Positions 8,052 to 16,330 of a DNA stretch of 64,000 nt are shown here, in pieces (the first letter of the stretch is position 1; each line of letters begins with the position of its first letter). Under the pieces are notes generated by a model that was not told the DNA's origin, did no database searches, and saw only the letters and a program-made list of their open reading frames with translations. This DNA is from Psychrobacter sp. JCM 18903. Its GTDB lineage: Bacteria > Pseudomonadota > Gammaproteobacteria > Pseudomonadales > Moraxellaceae. The stretch lies in contig NZ_BAWJ01000008.1 in NCBI RefSeq assembly GCF_000586475.1, positions 62,001-126,000 of the forward strand. Reading direction: 5' to 3'. Made by a program: the position numbers and the translations under genes.

Positions 8052-10028
8052 ATGCAAAATGAAGATATAGAGCTTTCCGTTCAAGTTACTTCTGACTCAA
8101 TTAAGAAAAAATTTAAAACATTAGAGCCAATCAAAGCCATTTTTGAATTAATCTGGAATGGTTTAGATGCGTGTGCTGATAGAGTTGTTATAAACATTGA
8201 ACGCAATGAATTAGATGGACTTGTATCCATTACTGTTAGTGATAATGGTAATGGAATCAATTTTGATCAAGGAGAAGAATGTGGCTTTTTGAAATTTGAT
8301 GATTCAAACAAAAAGGCTGACATAAATACACATGGTAAAGATGGAATAGGTCGTTTCTCATTCCATAAATTAAGTAATAATGCAGAATGGTATACGAAGA
8401 ATAATGGTAATAGTTATAAAGCAACTATCCATGAGTCTAATTTACACAAGATCATACTTAAATCTACTAAAGATACTGAGTATCCATTTTTGATGAAAGA
8501 GAAGTCGGGTACTACAGTTCAATTAACAGGGTTTAATGCTTCAAATGGCTCTCTACCCAGTGATGAGAAGATTTTAAATTTACTTTCATGCGAGTTTGGA
8601 TGGTTTCTAGCTTACCATCAAACTGCTAAGATACTATTTGATGGAGTTAGAGTTCACGTTCCTAAAAACGACGTAAAACACGAAAGTGCTGAGCTTGAAG
8701 GTTATGAATTTAATATCTCTGTATTTCGCTGGCATGACAAGCCAACTTCAGAGAAATCATACATATACTTTACTGATAAAAATAATAAAGTTGTTTATAA
8801 AGATCTCAGTAGATTCAATAAAAAGCTAGGATTTTATACATCAGCAGTTATAAGCTCAAAATTTAATAGTAAATTTGACAATGATCTATATGAAATGGAC
8901 GGTTCACGAAAAGTAATAAGTGCCGTTTCAAAAGCTGTTTATGATATGCAAACTGATCTATATAACAGTTTTCTAAGAGCACGAGCTGAATTTCTAATAG
9001 AGAATTATGAAGATAAGGGTTTTTTTGACCATATTTATAGTAATGGTAATGATCTTCAAAAATGGAATTTAGAAAATACAAAAAGAGTAGTTAAAGAGCT
9101 CTATATTGCAGATCCTAGAATTTTTAATAATTTAAGTGAGAAGCCTGCTAAAATTTTAGTACGTTTATTGGATAGAATTCTGGTATCAAATGAAAACGGT
9201 GCTTTGTTTGAAGTGCTCGAAGGCGTATTGGATTTGGACTCTGAACATGTAGAACGATTAGCAGATTTAATTCAAAATACCAAACTAGAAAATATAATTA
9301 GTACAGTTGAAATTATTTCTAGGAGATTACAAGTTATAAAAATGCTTCGAAGCATCATGGTAAATGACTATAAAAACGTATTAGAAACTCCTGATTTACA
9401 ACAAGTGATTGAGTCAAATAGCTGGTTGTTTGGAGAGCAATACTCGATTTTAGGTGCAGAAGAAGATGATTTTAATAGGACTGCAAAAAATCTAAGAGAC
9501 TCAATTAGAGGTATCAAAGAAATAACTGTTGAAGACGTTGAAGACGTGACAGTTGAAGGTTCGAAACGTCAAGTAGACTTGTTTTTAGCAAGTAAACGAA
9601 TGATTTTTGATGAAAACAATAACAAGATATTTAAATGCGTTATCATTGAGATTAAACGTCCTAGTATTTCATTAAGTAAAAAACATTTAAGGCAACTAGA
9701 AGATTATGCAGAGATTATTCAAAAAAGCTCAGCGTTTGGTATAAGTGAAAATTTAAGATTTGATTTGATTTTAGTTGGTAGAAAAGTCTCTAATCAAGAT
9801 ACTTCGATTCAAGGTAGCTTGGAAGGTATGAAGCCTTATCATGAAAAAGGTTTAGTGGGACTATCCGATAACAGACGAATTAAAAGTTATGTTAAGGATT
9901 GGCTATCATTACTAGACGAACATGAACTTTCAGCAAACTACATTTTAGAAAGACTAAAACCTAAGTTACCTGATTACTCACTAACAAAAAGTAAAGATCT
10001 GATTGAAGTTTTACAAGAGCCAGCTTAA
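8052..10028 (+). CDS. GHKL (MORC/MutL-like) ATPase fused to a Shedu-like PD-(D/E)XK nuclease-type domain
   Basis: 658 residues, AT-rich compared with its neighbours. The N-terminal GHKL ATPase module shows the N box (E32...N36GLDA), the G1 box D64NGNGI, a G2-like HGKDGIGRFSF (94-104) and SGTTVQLTGF (152-161). A mainly helical middle region covers about 280-445. The C-terminal module has WLFG (458-461), D509 in RQVDLF and E533-I-K535 in IIEIKRP, followed by QLEDY (548-552). This is the arrangement of PD-(D/E)XK nucleases and resembles the DUF4263 domain of Shedu. It probably senses or remodels a nucleic acid with ATP and cuts it, as in MORC-like ATPases of restriction-type systems; a defence role is inferred. 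RBS agagga precedes the ATG. It follows the valS-tail duplicate, a sign of horizontal transfer. Confidence 0.75.
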   Translation: MQNEDIELSVQVTSDSIKKKFKTLEPIKAIFELIWNGLDACADRVVINIERNELDGLVSITVSDNGNGINFDQGEECGFLKFDDSNKKADINTHGKDGIGRFSFHKLSNNAEWYTKNNGNSYKATIHESNLHKIILKSTKDTEYPFLMKEKSGTTVQLTGFNASNGSLPSDEKILNLLSCEFGWFLAYHQTAKILFDGVRVHVPKNDVKHESAELEGYEFNISVFRWHDKPTSEKSYIYFTDKNNKVVYKDLSRFNKKLGFYTSAVISSKFNSKFDNDLYEMDGSRKVISAVSKAVYDMQTDLYNSFLRARAEFLIENYEDKGFFDHIYSNGNDLQKWNLENTKRVVKELYIADPRIFNNLSEKPAKILVRLLDRILVSNENGALFEVLEGVLDLDSEHVERLADLIQNTKLENIISTVEIISRRLQVIKMLRSIMVNDYKNVLETPDLQQVIESNSWLFGEQYSILGAEEDDFNRTAKNLRDSIRGIKEITVEDVEDVTVEGSKRQVDLFLASKRMIFDENNNKIFKCVIIEIKRPSISLSKKHLRQLEDYAEIIQKSSAFGISENLRFDLILVGRKVSNQDTSIQGSLEGMKPYHEKGLVGLSDNRRIKSYVKDWLSLLDEHELSANYILERLKPKLPDYSLTKSKDLIEVLQEPA

Positions 10029-10148
10029 CTTAGAAGATATCTCTCTCTCTCGTTATATTTAGATAATTGAGAAACGAAAGCTTTATCCATTCTGAAATGC
10101 TAAAATTTAGTTATGATTGGTAACTAAACTTCTTTAAAAGGAATTTTA

Positions 10149-11442
10149 ATGCTTTCTCTCACCGTCGGACAACGCTTATCCTTAAGCAATCTAGAAATTG
10201 ATGATACTACAGTGATCACAGTCAAATTCACTCGTCAAAGTCCGATAGAGATGGATATCAGCTGTTTTGCATTAGATGTAACAGGCAGACTGATCAATGA
10301 TGATTATATGGTGTTTTATAATCAGCCAACCTCACCTTGCGGGCAAATCAAGCTCACTCATTACGAGTCGCAGCCAACGGCAAATAAAGGCATCCAAGCC
10401 GAGTTTGAGGTCAACTTATCCAAACTGGCTAATAATATAGACAGCTTGTTTTTTGTGTTATCAGCCGACACCCCGCTGAATCAAGTTCAATCATTAGAGA
10501 TTGGCATTTGGCAGCAGTCGCAAAAAGTGCAGACAGAATATCAAGCGGCAGACTTTGCCCAGCAGCAAGCCAGTATGCTCATGCAGCTTTATCGTAAAAG
10601 TGGCGTTTGGCGAATATCTAACGTCGCGCAAGGCTTTAATGGTGGACTTGCCGCCATCGTGCAGCATTTCGGTGGTGACGTAGAAGAGGGCAGCTCGACA
10701 GCAGCAGATGTAACTGCAACGCCAGTTCAAGCAAAACCGTCGTTAGAAAAGGTCATGCTAGACAAAGCGCCAAAACTCGTCAATCTGCCAAAAAGGCCAC
10801 GATATCGCTTGAGAAGCGCCAGTTGCAGCAATTAACGGCAAAAGTGGCACTGGTGTTAGACGCCTCAGGCTCAATGAATAGACAGTACAAAAAAGGCCGC
10901 GTGCAAGAAGTGGTCAACCGCATATTGCCACTGGCAGTGAGCTTCGATGATGACCAAGCGCTAGACTGTTGGGCGTTTGCCCGAGATCCGCAGTATTTGG
11001 GTGAGATTGGCTGAGTAACTATGAAGGCTTCATTGACAACGCTCACGGCGGCTGGCGCAAATGGGAACTTGGCCCACGTGTGAATAACGAAGCAGAAGTC
11101 ATGAAAGCGGTGACGGAGTTTTATCAAAAAGACGGCTTGGATGTGCCTATCTACGTGCTATTTATCAGTGATGGCGGGGTGAATGACAATCGCGGTATCA
11201 CCAGAGTCATGACGGAAGCGGCGAAACTGCCGATATTTTGGCAGTTCGTGGGTTTGGGCGGTCGTGGTTATGGCATTCTAAAAAAACTAGACGACATGGA
11301 AGGACGCGTGATTGATAATTGCGACTTTTTTGAACTTGATGATTTGGATGATATCAGCGAAGAAGCTCTTTACGAGAGCATGTTAGAGGAATTCCCAAGC
11401 TGGTTAAAAGAAGCACGCGAGATAGGATTGATAGCGAAATAA
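10149..11442 (+). CDS. TerF-like TerD-domain/VWA protein, two apparent frameshifts
   Basis: Joining three frames gives about 431 residues. The N-terminal TerD-like beta domain (from MLSLTVGQRLSLSNL, with SPIEMDISCFALD and DDYMVFYNQ) is followed by a linker and a von Willebrand A domain with the MIDAS motif DASGSM, then LFISDGGVNDN and a C-terminal WQFVGLGG. This order is that of TerF in tellurite/stress (ter) operons, where TerD domains bind calcium. No other ter gene is present nearby. Frame changes lie near 10791-10796 (an A-run, one A missing) and 10996-11001 (one base missing), both likely errors. RBS aaagga precedes the ATG. Confidence 0.75.
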
Positions 11443-11469
11443 CTAAATTAGGATAGTATCTTCAACGAT

Positions 11470-11506
11470 AAAACCGTTTATAGTCTAGCTATGAGCGGTT
11501 TTTTAT
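11470..11506 (+). terminator. Terminator after the TerF-like gene
   Basis: An imperfect hairpin AAAACCG...CGGTTTT, with further pairing between TATAGT and AT-rich bases, is followed by TTTTTT. It starts 27 bp after the stop codon. Confidence 0.65.
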
Positions 11507-11628
11507 TACTCAAAATTCAGTCAAAGGTGGTGAGCTCACTTACCCAACCACTAACCAAACATACCTACTGATAGCAAAAACCTCGTAAAAATAGCCTTGT
11601 ACCATTTGGAGTGATATTGCATGCTTAG

Positions 11629-11644
11629 CTACCTATATAGGTAG
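11629..11644. promoter_or_regulatory. Perfect 16-bp palindrome, possible operator
   Basis: CTACCTATATAGGTAG is a perfect palindrome in an otherwise featureless 200-bp gap, upstream of the mobile repeat and the DUF454 gene. Its shape suits a dimeric repressor site, but no regulator is identified. Confidence 0.3.
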
Positions 11645-11705
11645 GCAGTTCTATAAATGATTATCTGGTTTAACAATCTAGCTGTCTAACCTTCATTAAA
11701 TATTA

Positions 11706-11875
11706 GGGCGTATCCTCAATTCAATCGATAGTCATCTAAATGGGTTAAAAATGGCTAAATCTTGCCAAACGGCGTTAAATAGCTGACTAATATCTCGATA
11801 TTATCTGCGCTATTTTCCTTGTTCGACTGCAATTTATCTCATTTTTATCACCATTTTTAAAATGAGGACACGCCC
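11706..11875 (-). mobile_element. MITE-like element, family 1, copy A
   Basis: A 170-bp non-coding repeat. Its ends are inverted (GGGCGTATCCTCAATT at the left, AATGAGGACACGCCC at the right), with TA on both outer sides. The same sequence in the opposite orientation occurs at 47375-47534 with high identity throughout. A TA target duplication points to an IS630/Tc1-type transposase supplied in trans; no transposase is present. Its right end lies 35 bp before the DUF454 start. Confidence 0.8.
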
Positions 11876-11909
11876 TAGCCCTTCCATATCATTCAATGAC
11901 AGTATTTTT

Positions 11910-12332
11910 ATGAGCCAAAACAAAAAAGCCTTTTATTATCGACCCAAAACCAATCAGCATAACAGCCCAACGGTGCGTTGGACGTTTGTCATACTGGGCT
12001 GGCTATTTTTTGTATTAGGGATTATCGGCGTGTTACTGCCGGTCATGCCGACCGCGCCTTTTATATTACTAGCGGCAGGTTGCTGGGCACGTAGTTCGCG
12101 GCGCTTTCATTTCTGGTTGATTAATCATAAATACTTTGGGAAATTTGTCCGCGACTGGGAAAATAATCATGCGGTGCCACTCTATGCTAAGTGGTTAGCG
12201 ACAATAATGATGACTATTTCAACATCGATGTTATTTTTTAATATTCCCACCGATATGATATGGATGGCATGGCTGGTAGCCGTGGTCTGTACTGGGGTAG
12301 CGGTCTATTTGTTCCGTTTGCCAAATGCCTAA
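11910..12332 (+). CDS. DUF454 (YbaN-like) inner membrane protein
   Basis: About 140 residues from the ATG at 11910 (MSQNKKAFYYRP). Family features are the first membrane pair (FVILGWLFFVLGIIGVLLPV), the characteristic PVMPTAPFILLAAGCWARSS and the strongly conserved HFWLINHKYFG..VRDWE, then two more membrane segments. Function of the family is unknown. An upstream in-frame ATG at 11862 lies inside the MITE-like element, so using it would add 16 residues of repeat-derived sequence; I prefer 11910, though neither start has a clear ribosome site. Confidence 0.8.
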   Translation: MSQNKKAFYYRPKTNQHNSPTVRWTFVILGWLFFVLGIIGVLLPVMPTAPFILLAAGCWARSSRRFHFWLINHKYFGKFVRDWENNHAVPLYAKWLATIMMTISTSMLFFNIPTDMIWMAWLVAVVCTGVAVYLFRLPNA

Positions 12333-12400
12333 AATACATTGATTTTCAGGTCAAAAATCGTAATAAACGGGCTTTAGTTACATGAAAGCTAAGATAAGAC

Positions 12401-12429
12401 TTGCGAAATCAGGATGTTCCCCCTATAAT
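12401..12429 (+). promoter_or_regulatory. Sigma-70 promoter of the cold-shock gene
   Basis: -35 TTGCGA (12401-12406), a 17-bp spacer and -10 TATAAT (12424-12429). Transcription from about 12436 would give a leader of roughly 140 nt before the cspA-like ATG at 12577. Long leaders that act as RNA thermosensors are typical of cold-shock mRNAs. Confidence 0.65.
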
Positions 12430-12576
12430 ACGTCCAAGCTTAAGAGCAGTTCTGCACCAAATCATTACCTCGTAGTATTAGTTATAATCCTTCGTTTTAA
12501 TATTTATCGTTCAGTAGCTATTTGCAAGCGTTATCGGTCACTAGGCCATTAATAAATTTAAAAGTAGGATTATATT

Positions 12577-12786
12577 ATGTCAGACGTTCAAAAAGGTACA
12601 GTTAAGTGGTTCAACGAAGCTAAAGGCTTTGGTTTTATCGCTCCAGAAACTGGCGCAGACGTTTTTGCTCATTACAGCGAAATCACTGGTTCAGGCTTCA
12701 AAACTTTAGCTGAAGGCCAAGAAGTTGAGTTCACTGTAACTCAAGGTCAAAAAGGCCCACAAGCCCATAACATCGTTGCTATCTAA
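12577..12786 (+). CDS. Cold-shock protein (CspA family)
   Basis: 69-residue single cold-shock domain that binds single-stranded RNA/DNA and acts as an RNA chaperone. RNP1 is KGFGFI; the RNP2 position reads VFAHYSEI, where most family members have VFVHFS or VFAHYS. The start [21 protein letters not shown] is canonical, with a taggat ribosome site. It is monocistronic: a strong promoter with a long leader lies upstream and a UUCG-loop terminator follows directly. Confidence 0.95.
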   Translation: MSDVQKGTVKWFNEAKGFGFIAPETGADVFAHYSEITGSGFKTLAEGQEVEFTVTQGQKGPQAHNIVAI

Positions 12787-12816
12787 TTTGTCTTTATAGA
12801 CACTTAGAGCAAGATG

Positions 12817-12848
12817 AAAAAAAAGCGAACCTTCGGGTTCGTTTTTTC
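12817..12848 (+). terminator. Terminator of the cold-shock gene
   Basis: CGAACC-TTCG-GGTTCG hairpin with a UUCG tetraloop, flanked by an A-run and followed by TTTTTT. Confidence 0.9.
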
Positions 12849-12950
12849 GTCTACGATTTAAGATAAGCTATTTGCAATTAAAAGCTTAATATCTATAACG
12901 TAACGTGCGCTTTATGTTGAGTAGCTTTTAAATCAGACGATAAACCAAGA

Positions 12951-12985
12951 AAGCCGATGACTAGCATAGTCATCGGCTTTTTTAA
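12951..12985. terminator. Strong hairpin between csp and yeiH
   Basis: AAGCCGATGACTA pairs perfectly with TAGTCATCGGCTT around a 3-base loop, followed by TTTTT on the + strand. It lies in the gap between the cold-shock gene (+) and the end of yeiH (-), and probably serves both directions. Confidence 0.75.
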
Positions 12986-13041
12986 TCTATATAACTCATG
13001 GCAAGAATGATAACGAACGGTAAGGATGTTGGTAGCTTACT

Positions 13042-14127
13042 TTAGCCAAGCAAGCTTATACCAATATTAATCAATCCACCGCCAACGATCAGCCAAGCAA
13101 ACATAATCGCCCCCAAGATAAGGGGTTTAACGCCAGCTTGTTTAATAGCGCCCAAATGCGTGGTTAGACCAAGCGCAAACATCGCCATGGTAAGCAGCAC
13201 ATCGTCTAGCATCACCATACTACGCTCAAAGCTTGCGCTCATCGGCACCCAAGTGTGCAGTAAAACGATGGTAATAAATATAAAGGCAAACCAAGGCACT
13301 TTGACTTGTTGGACGCGATTCATAAACGATGGTTTTTTGCCATTGTCGCTGCTACCTTTGGTTAAGGCAAACGATAAAATAAGTAAAAAAGGCGCAAGCA
13401 TCATGACCCGTATCATCTTGGTGACAACCGCTGTGTCACCCACTTCAGGACTGACTGCGTTACCAGCGACGACGACTTGCGCCACTTCATGAATGGTGGA
13501 ACCCGTATAAATCCCGTACTGCTGAGCATTTAGCCAAGGTTGCAACCAACCAAGATGGTATAAAAACGGATAGAGCAGCATCGCAACCGTACCAAAGACC
13601 ACCACTGTCGCCACGGCAATAGTGACTTTGTGGGCTTCCGCTTTGACCACAGGCTCGGCGGCAATCACTGCGGCGGCACCGCAAATACTCGCGCCTGACC
13701 CAATCAATAGCGTCGTTTGTTTATCGACTTTTAACCATCGGGTACCTATCCAATAGGTGAGTAAAAAGGTCGATGTCAATACCAACGCATCGCTCATCAC
13801 CGCAGACAGTCCGACACTTGATACTTGCGTTAGGGTCAGCTTAAAGCCATAAAACATGATGGCGAGGCGCAATATTTGACCTTTGGCAAATGTCACGCCG
13901 ACACTTAAGCGCTCAGCAAGGTTAGGATAGACTGTATTGCCCAATACCATACCAATGAGAATGGCTAAAGTGAGAGAAGACAAGCCAACGATACGCCCAT
14001 TTGTCCATGTGTTGACACTAGTATTGAGCCACAAACAAAATAAGCTGCCAATCAGCACGACGATGAGCCCTGCTAGATGGCGGCTGCGCGGGAGATAGTT
14101 ATTTACTGATTGGGTCAAGGCGTACAT
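13042..14127 (-). CDS. yeiH: YeiH/UPF0324 family putative sulfate exporter
   Basis: 361-residue polytopic membrane protein of the YeiH (UPF0324) family. Conserved elements include LAILIGMVLGN, the LRLAIMFYGFKLTL helix, the glycine-rich IGSGASICGAAAVIAAEPV and GIYTGSTIHEVAQVV. About ten hydrophobic segments can be seen. The family is annotated as a possible sulfate/anion exporter from genome context; transport has not been shown for most members. It is divergent from a LysR regulator, the same arrangement as yeiH/yeiE in enterobacteria, so regulation by that neighbour is likely. Confidence 0.9.
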   Translation of the reverse strand: MYALTQSVNNYLPRSRHLAGLIVVLIGSLFCLWLNTSVNTWTNGRIVGLSSLTLAILIGMVLGNTVYPNLAERLSVGVTFAKGQILRLAIMFYGFKLTLTQVSSVGLSAVMSDALVLTSTFLLTYWIGTRWLKVDKQTTLLIGSGASICGAAAVIAAEPVVKAEAHKVTIAVATVVVFGTVAMLLYPFLYHLGWLQPWLNAQQYGIYTGSTIHEVAQVVVAGNAVSPEVGDTAVVTKMIRVMMLAPFLLILSFALTKGSSDNGKKPSFMNRVQQVKVPWFAFIFITIVLLHTWVPMSASFERSMVMLDDVLLTMAMFALGLTTHLGAIKQAGVKPLILGAIMFAWLIVGGGLINIGISLLG

Positions 14128-14360
14128 GACTGACTGTCCTATTATGTAGTATCTATAATCGAAATAAGCATAAGCTTATGAATAGACATTATAAGACAGA
14201 CTAATCTATAATAAAAACAGATTAATTAGATAAAACCTATCGATTTTTTGGGTCAATGAAAGTCTTTGGGTTAAAAATATGGGTTTTTAGATAATAAAGG
14301 GTTTTTAAAATAACAGGTGGTTTTTAGGTTGTATCAATAAGATAGGGTATCAGAGAAAGT

Positions 14361-15296
14361 ATGAAAAAAGCCATGCAGGTATTACCAAAGATTACCCTCA
14401 AGCAATTATCGGTGTTTGTCAGTATTTATCAAACGGGTAGTACCAGCCGTGCCAGTGAAGCGCTGCATTTATCGCAGTCGGCGGTCAGTAGTGCGCTGAC
14501 AGAATTAGAAGCAAGGCTGCAGATGCCATTGTTTGAGCGCGTCGGGCGTAGGCTCAATCAGCACCCCAACGCCCATCCTATTTACATACAGGCACAAGCT
14601 ATCCTAGGGCAGGCCTTAACTCTAGAGCATTATCATAAGCATCAAGCAGGGCAGATTCATATCGGTGCCAGTACCACGATCGGCAATTATGTGCTGCCGC
14701 CGCTGCTTGCCAAGCTATATGCGACGCTGCCCGATGCCCATATCGATATGTATATCGCCAATACTCAAGAAGTGGTCAGCGAAGTTGAGCAATTAAATAT
14801 TGATATTGCGCTCGTAGAGGGTATGCCACGCCCCACAGATATGAAGGTGATTGAGCAGCGTGCGTGGCGGACAGATACCTTGATGATCTTTACCAAGCGC
14901 GATAGCAAATGGTTGACAGACATGGCAGCGTATAATGATGCGGATAATTGCTACGAGCTTAGCATTGCACAACTGGCAAAGCTGCCGCTATTGGTACGAG
15001 AGGCAGGGTCAGGTACACGGCAAATTATCGACGAGCAGCTGCTCAAGCATTTGCCTGATGCAGAAATTGTGATGGCGATTCAGCAGTCGGAAGCTATTAA
15101 GCATATGGTGAGTGCAGATATTGGTCTTGGCTGTTTATCACAGCATGTCATTCAGGCAGAGCTGACAGCAGGAGCGCTGGTACAGGTGAAAGTCGCGGGC
15201 ATCGATTTGTCACGAACTTGGTGGCTAGTGTGGCATAAAGCCCGCCATCAAAGCCCCATTTGGCAGACGTTTATTGATATTTTGACAGAAGATTAA
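14361..15296 (+). CDS. LysR-family transcriptional regulator (YeiE-like)
   Basis: 311 residues. The N-terminal winged helix-turn-helix (LKQLSVFVSIYQTGSTSRAS, EALHLSQSAVSSALTELEAR) is followed by a LysR substrate-binding domain beginning QIHIGASTTIGNYVLPPLLA. That start and the REAGSGTR motif are typical of the CysB/YeiE-like branch that responds to sulfur or small anions. Divergent from yeiH with a 233-bp shared control region, it probably regulates that gene. The start is at MKKAMQV with agagaaag upstream. Confidence 0.88.
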   Translation: MKKAMQVLPKITLKQLSVFVSIYQTGSTSRASEALHLSQSAVSSALTELEARLQMPLFERVGRRLNQHPNAHPIYIQAQAILGQALTLEHYHKHQAGQIHIGASTTIGNYVLPPLLAKLYATLPDAHIDMYIANTQEVVSEVEQLNIDIALVEGMPRPTDMKVIEQRAWRTDTLMIFTKRDSKWLTDMAAYNDADNCYELSIAQLAKLPLLVREAGSGTRQIIDEQLLKHLPDAEIVMAIQQSEAIKHMVSADIGLGCLSQHVIQAELTAGALVQVKVAGIDLSRTWWLVWHKARHQSPIWQTFIDILTED

Positions 15297-15431
15297 TTTT
15301 AGTGATAAATATAGAGGTATTGGTAAGAATGTTTACTATTTCAATGAATAATAAAAAAGCGCAAAGTTATACAATGCGCTATTTTTGGTAGTTTTAACTA
15401 ATTTGGAAACGACGTTAAGTCTTTTTTTAAA

Positions 15432-15893
15432 CTACTTATTCACAGGCTTATCCAGTCTTACGACCAAGCTGTCGCATGGGACGTTAGGCAAGATATTGTC
15501 TGCCGTCGCACCACTGAGCCAAGCGGCGATACCATGGCGTTCATGACGACCGATGACCAACAAATCAACGTCATGCTTGTGGCAATAGTTGACGATGCCT
15601 TCACTGTTAGAGATGGCAGTGGTCACTTCAGAATTAACCGCATGTAGATCATTACGCTCCAAAAACTGTGCCAGTTTGGCACGCGCTTCTTGACAGCGTT
15701 CATCGTCAATTTCGTCATATAAGCTGGAGGCTGGCACCAATTCATAGCCAAAGCCAACCATGGTATCTTTGACAATATGTAATACCGATAACTTAGCGTT
15801 AGGACGATTCTCGACGATACGTTTGGCCTTTTGGGCGACCACATCAGCATCGGACATTAAGTCGGTGACCAATAAAATATGTTCGTAACTCAT
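15432..15893 (-). CDS. Universal stress protein (UspA family)
   Basis: 153-residue cytoplasmic Usp domain. The N-terminal strand HILLVTDLMSDAD, VDLLVIGRHERHG and the nucleotide-binding-like loop WLSGATADNILPNVPCDSLVV are visible; the G-2x-G-9x-G(S/T) ATP loop is degenerate, so this may be a non-ATP-binding type. A good ribosome site (AAGGAG) precedes the ATG. It is monocistronic, convergent with the LysR gene. Confidence 0.88.
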   Translation of the reverse strand: MSYEHILLVTDLMSDADVVAQKAKRIVENRPNAKLSVLHIVKDTMVGFGYELVPASSLYDEIDDERCQEARAKLAQFLERNDLHAVNSEVTTAISNSEGIVNYCHKHDVDLLVIGRHERHGIAAWLSGATADNILPNVPCDSLVVRLDKPVNK

Positions 15894-16330
15894 GAGCGGC
15901 TCCTTGTGACAGATAATTTTAACTATAGCACTACTGATGGCTGCTGTTAAGTAAGCTTTGAGTTCGCTTTGTGAAAATCCGACATTCTGCCATATTGGTC
16001 ATCTTTATTACTACAGTATCTTGACTTATGAAGGTGCGAACCCCATCTAATTCCGTTAGGCAAATTCTTTTTAATTTATACTGGCGCATTGCTGTCCTTT
16101 AAAATGATGCACGGGTACATGCCATTAAATTTGAATATTACTCATAGGTTAATCACAATAATACGCACAATATTTTTATATAAATATCATATAAAAAACA
16201 CCCTACGATAAGTATTACATACACTATTTATCTATTGTTTACTCCGATTTTATTTTATCGCCACTGGCTATATTTAGTCATTAATCGCATATTATTCTAA
16301 ATAAAATTAGAGCAATCCATAAGGAAAATT
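15894..16330. other. Intergenic region, no gene seen
   Basis: 437 bp between the divergent usp and M16 protease genes. AT-rich, with no convincing ORF, RNA gene or strong repeat. It must hold both promoters. Confidence 0.5.
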
